Shown here: one piece after another, positions 57,205 to 64,000 of the stretch
Layout of the letters: each line of letters begins with the position of its first letter
Position numbering within the stretch: position 1 is the first letter of the stretch
Assembly: GCA_030762895.1 (NCBI GenBank)
Contig: CM061068.1
Coordinates: forward strand, 76,595,228-76,659,227
Reading direction: 5' to 3'
Source: Sophora flavescens
Taxonomy: Eukaryota > Streptophyta > Magnoliopsida > Fabales > Fabaceae
DNA: 64,000 bases
The notes under the pieces: model-generated
The model's database searches: none
Seen by the model: only the letters and a program-made list of their open reading frames with translations
Told to the model about the DNA's origin: nothing
Made by a program: the position numbers and the translations under genes

Positions 57205-59848
57205 TGTGAACACCTAATTTTGTCCGGGTATATTTTTATCCTTTTAATAATAATAATAAATAAATAAATAAAATGCCAAGAAAAATAATTTGTTTGTTAT
57301 TGGCAATTTTGTTTTGTTACAAGATTATTTTTGATCCATCCTCTAGCCTATTTCATTTTGATTCAACAATTAACTTTTGATAATAAACCCAACAGTTGAA
57401 GAAATGTCTGATTTCTTGGTTATTTTTAAGAAAAGTTAAATTTAAAAAAAACAGAGAAAAAAAGAAAAAGAAACGTTGAGTCCCTTCCCTGCAACATCTA
57501 CCCTCTACTGTTGGTCTTTCTCCTCCAGCTTCCATCTTTAACCAACATGTACCCAAGCCACTTTTGAATATAGCAAAAATCAGAACTCAGATGGGGACTG
57601 TTCAAGGATGCCAGTGCAACTGTCAGCATGGTAACCTCTGCAACACTCAAGTTTGCAAGGTCCCAATGACATTGAGAAGAGTTCATCTTCTTCTATAAAA
57701 AGACCCAACAGAGACAAGAAAGGGGGGGGGAGCACAGAGAGCAAAATCTGAAAGAGAGGAAAACAGAAGGGGAAAAAACAGCAAAGGGACTTCCCTATTT
57801 CTCCATCTTCCTGCCTGCATCATCTCCTTCCTCCCATCCTTCATCTTCTTCAACCAAGCCAACAACAACAAAACACAAAAAAAATCAGAAAATCAGAAAC
57901 GAAAATACCTTTCTCTATTCTTTTTCTCTCTTTCTCTTTTTCTCTGTTTCACTTCTCTTACCCATAACCCATCTCCATATTCCTCCTAACTCCAACACTT
58001 CTCCTCCTTCTCTCCAAAAAAAACCACAACCCATCACCATCATCTCAGCAAAAAACCAAAAATAAAGTAAACAACATACCCAGACAGAATCCAAACAGAT
58101 CAGAACCGCGCCCTCCGCCGTGCGCCGCCCCCTGGATCGTCTTCCTCCTCCGCGCGAGACGCCCCCCTCCACCGCGAAACCACGCGAACCGCCACCGGGG
58201 CTGCAGATCTGTTCTCATCGCAGTCGCGCCTGGCAACCACCGCGCGAGCCACCGCGCTCTAGAGGTCCGCCCTCACCCCACCGTGACGATCTGTCCCCTG
58301 CTCCGCCGTTAGCAGGCCGCGAACTTAGTCATCCTTCCTTCCTCCACTATCCTGAGGGTATGGTAAAAGAAGAAGACTCATAAGCTTCTAGCTTCTGAGT
58401 ACGATGCTTTCCTTTTGTTTTTCTGTGTTGTTATTTAAATTATTATGTTATGTTGGTTTAAATGTTGGGGTTTCATTTACTTGGGCTTCTCATGGGGTTA
58501 TGGGTTAGTTTCATTTTTTTCGTTATTGGTCTGTTTTTGGCTTGTGGGTTTTAAATCAGTAAGTTTTTATCTAACCTGTTGGCTTACTGGGCCATTTCTT
58601 TTTTTTTTTTATCTTCAAAAAATATTTTTTTTAAAATAAAATAAACTGAAGTTATTTTGAGTCATGGATATGGGCTTAAAATGTATACCATATTTCATCT
58701 TGTCTCTAGGAAAATTCGAAATAAAAAAGAAAATAAAAAAATCTCGTAAATATATATATATATATATTTTTTTTCATCCATGTTTCAAATAAAAACCTTT
58801 TTTCTAAAAATCTCTTTGAATTCACGCAACAATATATGACGTTGATGTATGAATTTTCATCCTCAAGTGTCATATGAATTGTAAGGGTTCATCGTATAGC
58901 TCCGCTATCTTTAAACCTTGTGTAAGGGTAAATTCCTTTTTGTAAAATATTAAATGTTTTCAATTTATTTATTTATTTTTTTAAAAAAAACAAAATTTTA
59001 TTCAGTTTTATAAAAAAAAAACCTTTATTAATTCACGCAACAATCTGCGACGTTGATGTATGATTTTTCATCCTCAAGTGGCGTATGCATTGTAAGGGTT
59101 TATCGTATAGCGCTGCTATCTTGGGCCCTGTGCAAGACTTAATTTATTTCAAAAAATAAAATCCCTTTTTATAAAATCTTTGTAAAATCAAGTCCCTTTT
59201 TTTTCAAAGAAAAAGAAAATAAAATTAATCAACCAATCAAATCTTTTCTAAGAGAACTAAGTGGCTGAGTTTCCCATCGCACCCAGGAATACGTAGGAGC
59301 AAGATAAATCATCTTGTCGGGCCAAAACTAAATTTTCCTTTTTTTTTGTCTCTTTTTATGTTAAAATAATTAATCAAAATAATTAAACTTTTCTCTTTCC
59401 AGGGATGCTCTATGGACACGGTGCCATGTTTAATCCCTTAGATTTGAGGTTGCCTTGTGGACTCATGTGCCATGTTCAATCTCATTTAGTTTTTATAAAC
59501 CATAAAGTTAAAAATATAAAAAATTAATAAAAAATTTAAAATATTAAAAGTTAAAAATAATTCTTTCTTGTAAATAACTTTTGGGGTAAAATAAATATTT
59601 AAAAGACTATTAAAATGTTTTTGCACAATTAACTTAAGGTACTGTTTTTTAAACGGGCGATGTGGGGTGCTAACACCTTCCCTACTCGTAACCGACTCCC
59701 GAATCCAAATCTCTATTTTTTTTTTAAGACTAGTTTACCTTACATAATTGGTTTTCCAATATTTTTTTTCCATTTTAAAAATATTGGTGGCGACTCCTCT
59801 GTCTTTATATCCACCTTTTCGAGGCTCCCGGACGGGACGGTCGCGACA
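57205..59848 (+). repeat. Element 2 3' LTR
   Basis: 2644 bp, colinear with the 5' LTR. Length differences come mostly from the shorter (AT)n and (TTTA)n tracts. TATA box at 57694-57702. The 3' end is followed by the GATGG duplication. Confidence 0.95.
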
Positions 59849-61720
59849 GATGGCATCATACGCTCAAGATGACAAGATCTTGATTCACTTCTTCCAAGAC
59901 AGTTTAACTGGGGCAGCTTCAAATTGGTACACGCATCTCGAACGGGCCCACGTCCGATCCTTCAAAGATCTAGCAGATACATTCCTGAAGCAATACAAGT
60001 ACAATATTGACATGGCTCCTGATAGGATGCAACTCCAAAATATGGCAAAGAGAGACATAGAGACTTTCAAGGAGTATGCACAACGATGGAGGGAATTGGC
60101 TGCTCAGGTAGAGCCTCCATTGGCCGAAAAAGAAATTGTGGCAATGTTCATTGATACCCTCCAGTCGCCTTTCTATGATAGAATGATTGGAAGCGTGTCA
60201 TCGAACTTTTCTGACATGGTCATCATCGGTGAGAGAATTGAAAGTGGAATGAGGAATGGCAAGATCACTGAAACTTCAGTAATGAACGGCCAGAAGAGAG
60301 CCCCGTTTGTGAAAAAGAAAGAAGGAGAAGCACACGCAGTAGCCTTTGAATAAAAGAAACCAAACCAATATAGACCAAACCAAACACCCACCTTCCTAGC
60401 CCAATACGCCCCATATTACCAACCACCTCCGTATCACCAAGCTAACCAGCCACACATCGCTGCCACCTCACAATTTCCAAATCCTCAACAGATGGCTCCT
60501 TACCGACCATCATACCCTTCTCAGCCTCAAACATACCCTACCACGCCACCTCAAATTGTCCAGCCCCTAGGTCCAAACCCAAACACCAGCCAAACTAGAC
60601 CACCGTATAACTCGGAAAGAAAGTCAGTACATTTCGACCCGATACCCATGACCTACACTGAGCTACTACATCAGCTTATAAGCAAATCCGTGTTTACTCC
60701 TATCCCAATGAAACCACTGGGACCTCCTTATCCGAAGTGGTTTGACACAAATGCTAAATGTGAGTATCATGCGGGGGCAATATGTCATTCCACTGAGAAC
60801 TGCATGGCTTTTAAATTTAAGGTACAAGACCTTATTGATGCTAAGCAGTTGAGCTTTCAGAAAGATGCTCCGAATGGGGCACAAGGTCCTATGCCAAATC
60901 ACGGGGGTTTGGGAGTCAATGCCATTGATAGCTTTATGGAACCTACTCTTAAGAGCTGAGTGGCTGATGTCAGAACTCCCATGAGAGTTATTTTAAGGGA
61001 GATGCAAAAACATGGATTGGCGCAAACCTCAATGGTTGAAGAGAAGACTTTTGATGAAGAAATATGGTGTGACTTCGATGGGAATGTGGGGCATTCAATT
61101 GAAGACTGTGCAGAATTTCGACAGGTTGTGCAACAGTTAATAGATATGAAGATTATCCTAATTGGTTGTGACCCGAATGAGTTTGGCATTAACATGGTCG
61201 CTGAATCTACAATTTCCCCAATTCCAGTTAAGATAACTCCTTAAACTGTTGTGATTAATCCTCAACCGGTTCCTGAGCAAGTCGCTCAGAAGCTAGTGGT
61301 GATACGCTATACTGAAAAGGAACCTATGCCGGTTTCGAGTGGACCATCACAAGTTGTCATCCGAATCCCAGGTCCTTTCCCTTACAAGGACAACAAAGCG
61401 GTACCATGGAAATATGATGGGCAGGTTCAACAAAGTCCTCCCAACGGGACCACTGTGGTTACCAACGTTTCGGGAATTGGTGGAATGACTAGGAGTGGTC
61501 GCATTTATACTCCCAAAGTATTGCGAAGGGAGGGAAGAGAAAAGGAAGGAAAAGATCGCAAGGGGAAAGAGAAGGTGGAAGGAATACCGGCCGAAGAGGA
61601 TACCAAAGGGGGTGATAATAAAAAGGAGGTATCTGATGAAGAAGTCGGTGAATTTTTGAAGTTCATCAAGCAGAGCGAATACAGGGTGGTGGATCAATTG
61701 AATCAAACTCCAGCTCGGAT
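59849..61720 (+). pseudogene. Element 1 gag, 3' part, and linker
   Basis: Resumes element 1 gag after element 2 with ASYAQDDKILIHFFQD and LTGAASNWYTHLERAH. It includes the block around FLKQYKYNIDMAPDRMQLQN that element 2 has lost, and ETFKEYAQRWREL. After TAA 60350-60352 the same frame continues through the Pro/Gln-rich linker and two zinc-knuckle-like motifs (CEYHAGAICHSTENC, where a Gly has become Cys, and CDFDGNVGHSIEDC). TGA 60957-60959 and TAA 61242-61244 are further stops, and the acidic linker runs to a frameshift near 61725. The stops differ from those in element 2, so the two copies decayed independently. Confidence 0.85.
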
Positions 61721-62470
61721 ATATCTCGTCTTTGTTGATGAATTCTGAGCCACATAGGAGAGTACTGATGAAGCTGTTGAATCAAGCTCATGTCTCTCAT
61801 GACATCACAATTGATAAGCTTGATAACATCGTGGGTAATATCGTTGCTGATAATTATATTACTTTCACTAATGACGAAATTCCAGCTGAAGGAATGGGAC
61901 ACAACAAGGCGTTACACATCTCGGTGAAGTGTCGAGATCATGTCATTGCTAGGGTTCTCATTGATAATGGTTCTTCTTTGAATGTAATGTCGAAGTTAAC
62001 ACTGGCAAAGTTGCCTTTTGATGGAACTCATATGAAGTCGAGCACAATGATTGTAAGAGCTTTCGATGGTACCCGGAGGGAAGTTATGGTAGAAATTGAA
62101 TTGCCCATTCAGATTGGCCTTTGCACCTTTGAAATACTCTTCCAAGTAATGGACATTATGCCAACTTACAGTTGTCTCCTGGGACGACCATGGATCCATT
62201 CGTCTGGAGCTGTATCGTCCACACTGCACCGGAAAGTGAAGTTCATTGTTGATAGCAAATTGATAATTGTTTCTGGAGAGGAGGATATGTTAGTGAGTAA
62301 GCCATCAACAACCCCTTACATTGAAGCTGCCTAAGAAGCTCTCGAGACCGCTTTCTAATCGCTTGAAATTGCCAATGCCCCTTATGTCTGGGACGGTGCT
62401 CCACTCTTGAAACCTCAGTCATCTAAAGCATTTGTTATGGTGGCTAGGGTTATGCTCGAAGGAGGATACC
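61721..62470 (+). pseudogene. Element 1 protease and start of the G-patch region
   Basis: Retropepsin-like domain with active site LIDNGSSLNV (about 61957-61986) and CLLGRPWIHSSGA, followed by the 17-residue segment lost from element 2. TAA at 62332-62334 and TAA at 62356-62358 then interrupt the frame, and the G-patch motif starts (MLEGGY) but is cut after GGY by the solo LTR at 62471. It resumes at 63889. Confidence 0.8.
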
Positions 62471-63888
62471 TGTTGAGTCACCGGCAAGTGTACCGGGTCG
62501 TCGCAAGTAATAAAATAACGGTAAGAATTTACCGAGGTCGAACACAAGGATTGGGGTACCAATTCTACCAATTCGCAGGAAATTAGATACGTTGGTCAAG
62601 CGAGGAAAGTGGTTGTCAGAGAGAGATTAAGATCGCAATTCAAATAACAAATCAAATAAAGCTAAGGTATTAAAATCTGATATTAAAATATCTAGGGTCT
62701 CAAATCCACCTACCCAATCATGCATAGTACCCACGTGATGATGAATTCCTCCCTAAGTTCAATTACAATGTCAACCGGGACCCCCAAATTCTCCTCAATC
62801 CACTGTCGTGCTCATTAGGACGTATTCGAAGATTGGATTAATTACTTACTAGGTCTCATAATCCTAATCATCAAACTCTGTTAATTCTTGTTCCCTATAA
62901 GGTTGCACCGATCTCCTACTCACTCTCGTGCAATATTCGATCGATGATCCCAATTCAAGTTCTAAACGCGAATCGCTGACTAAGCCTCATCAACGTTAAC
63001 AAGTCAATCACGCATGCATATGATCAACGCAATCAAATCAGAATTGGAAAACATCAATTAAAAAAAAGGGAGAAAAACATACATCACATGAACACTATAC
63101 CGCCATGGGTGGCTTCTTTGATTCCCTAGACGAGGGGATTAGTTCCTCATGCCCGTGACAACACACAAACAATCCGACATAATCACCATATCAAAATCAG
63201 AAAAAGAAGAAGGGAGACGCAGCTCCAGAGTAATAAGAACTCGCAACAAAACTGATCTAAAACAGTGTCTAAAACTAGGATTCGGATCTCCAAAAGCTCC
63301 CCCCATTCTGATCTGAAACAGCCTATAAATAGGGATTCTGGTTCTCGGCCGCTTGCGGGGCGAACAAGCTTTCGCGAGGCGAACACTAGTTTTGGCGCGC
63401 TTTCAATTTGGATTCTCGCGAGGCGAGAGTGTGTTCGCGGGGCGAGTCTTCAAACCTTAATCTGTCACTGCCGTGACCTTCATCACGGCTAGGCCGTGAT
63501 GGTCTCTGTCTTCCAGGGTCTTCAGGCTCTCGCGAGGTGAGAAGCCTCTCGCGTGGCGAGCCAGAATTGATGACTGTTGCTGTTTTGCTGATCTTCAGGC
63601 TCGTGAGGCGAGTATCTCCAGAATGGAAATTTCCACTGTTTTCTTGACTCAAAGTGCTTCCTTGACTCTTGGAGCTTCACTTCTAACCCGAAACAATAAA
63701 AAAAGAACAAAAAGCGTAATTATACTCATAATAGACTAAAAACTACAAAAATTGCCTAGAACGAGTCAAAGTCCAACTTAGGAACAAAACACGGCAAATT
63801 TGGGCGAAAATGAGAGCGAACTCGAGTAATTTGCACAAAAAACCACAGTCCATCTAGTTATAAAACTAGATAATCCAGAGGCTTATCA
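62471..63888 (-). mobile_element. Athila-type solo LTR in the G-patch region of element 1
   Basis: 1418 bp. On the minus strand it starts TGATAAGCC and ends GTGACTCAACA; the last 60 bases include TTGCGACGACCCGGTACAC, a form I know from the U5 end of Athila-type LTRs. The flanks are ATACC (62466-62470) and AAACC (63889-63893), a 5-bp duplication with one mismatch. Deleting it with one duplication restores the G-patch sequence seen in element 2. A TATA-like TATTTATAGG (minus) lies at about 63323-63332. No internal gene. Confidence 0.8.
63352..63612 (-). promoter_or_regulatory. Cluster of CGCGAGGCGA-like motifs upstream of the solo LTR TATA box
   Basis: Seven variants of TCGCGAGGCGA (for example at 63353, 63371, 63415, 63434, 63529, 63549 and 63601) sit just upstream, in minus-strand sense, of the TATA-like box near 63330. 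A perfect palindrome ATCACGGC-TAG-GCCGTGAT lies at 63482-63500. The arrangement suggests repeated protein-binding sites in U3; this is an inference. Confidence 0.45.
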
Positions 63889-64000
63889 AAACCGACCTGG
63901 AAGCGGTTTGGGGAAGAATAGCCAAGGTGTCACTTACATCCTCATGCTCACCGAGAACAAGGACAGGTTTGGGTTGGGATATAACCCACCAAGGCTGATA
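63889..64000 (+). pseudogene. Element 1 G-patch region, continued to the window edge
   Basis: After the solo LTR the sequence encodes PGSGLGKNSQGV and ILMLTENKDR, matching element 2 at about 49805-49910, with a one-base loss near 63984 (TATAACCCACC against TACAAGCCCACC). The element continues beyond the window. Confidence 0.8.

Larger units (their letters stand above)
40270..59848 (+). mobile_element. Tat/Ogre-like Ty3/gypsy element 2 (complete, nested in element 1 gag)
   Basis: 19.6 kb with two LTRs, PBS, ORF1, gag, protease with G-patch, an intron, reverse transcriptase, two RNase H regions, integrase, a long 3' UTR with a tandem repeat array, and a polypurine tract. Perfect GATGG duplications flank it (40265-40269 and 59849-59853). 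Removing it with one duplication restores element 1 gag. The two LTRs differ by about 3-5 bases per 100 where aligned by eye, chiefly transitions, plus microsatellite length changes. At least eight nonsense or frameshift lesions occur in the coding frames. Confidence 0.95.
33691..64000 (+). mobile_element. Tat/Ogre-like Ty3/gypsy element 1 (outer, runs off the right edge)
   Basis: Order on the plus strand: 5' LTR (33691-36049), primer-binding site, leader, an extra ORF before gag (36976-38872), gag (39471-40269, resuming at 59854), protease, and the start of a G-patch region. An ORF1 upstream of gag and a PBS of the form TGGCGACTCCACTGGGGA identify the Tat/Ogre lineage. Element 2 interrupts gag at 40270-59848, and an Athila-type solo LTR interrupts the G-patch region at 62471-63888. 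Reverse transcriptase onward lies outside the window. Several stops make it defective. Confidence 0.85.

Overview
The window is a plant nuclear repeat block. It holds no host gene, tRNA gene or intact rRNA gene that I can support. The element families present (Athila/Calypso-like with an env-like frame, Tat/Ogre-like with an extra ORF upstream of gag and an intron, a chromovirus, CACTA, Tourist MITE, L1 LINE, Ty1/copia) point to a eudicot, and I infer a legume. Almost every coding frame carries stops, frameshifts or deletions.

Layout. 1-5653: an older patchwork made of the end of a hAT-like element rich in GGTTCGG, a 304-bp fold-back MITE flanked by TTA, a second GGTTCGG-rich remnant, the 3' end of a Ty1/copia element, and a decayed LINE ORF1. 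5658-31954: the 3' part of a minus-strand Athila/Calypso-like element (integrase, env-like ORF, polypurine tract, LTR). It is split by four insertions: a chromovirus (7638-15149), two solo LTRs of the same LTR superfamily in the opposite orientation (16178-18312, duplication CTTCT; 19226-20691, duplication TATGG), and a CACTA transposon (21576-30700, duplication TCC). 31955-33690: an LTR fragment that cuts the Athila integrase. 33691-64000: a Tat/Ogre-like element (element 1, running off the right edge). Its gag is split by a complete second Tat/Ogre-like element (element 2, 40270-59848, duplication GATGG), and its G-patch region is split by an Athila-type solo LTR (62471-63888). Nesting therefore reaches four levels.

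How the parts relate. Insertion boundaries are mostly exact, so the order of events can be read: LINE/copia background, then Athila, then the chromovirus, solo LTRs, CACTA and the LTR fragment, then element 1, then element 2 and the small solo LTR. The two LTRs of the chromovirus differ by roughly 1-2 bases per 100 where I aligned them by eye. Those of element 2 differ by about 3-5 per 100, mostly transitions.

Structures that standard annotation does not explain: (1) a run of nine small stem-loops in the chromovirus LTR, each closed by C-G over a three-base YGG loop, with arm sequences that change together; (2) a 46-unit, about 49-bp hairpin repeat array with higher-order periodicity in the 3' UTR of element 2; (3) a chimeric chromovirus leader carrying a 5S-rRNA-derived LTR between two primer-binding sites; (4) a cluster of CGCGAGGCGA-like motifs upstream of the TATA box of the Athila-type solo LTR; (5) a GT-AG intron in element 2 whose removal joins the G-patch frame to the frame leading into reverse transcriptase.
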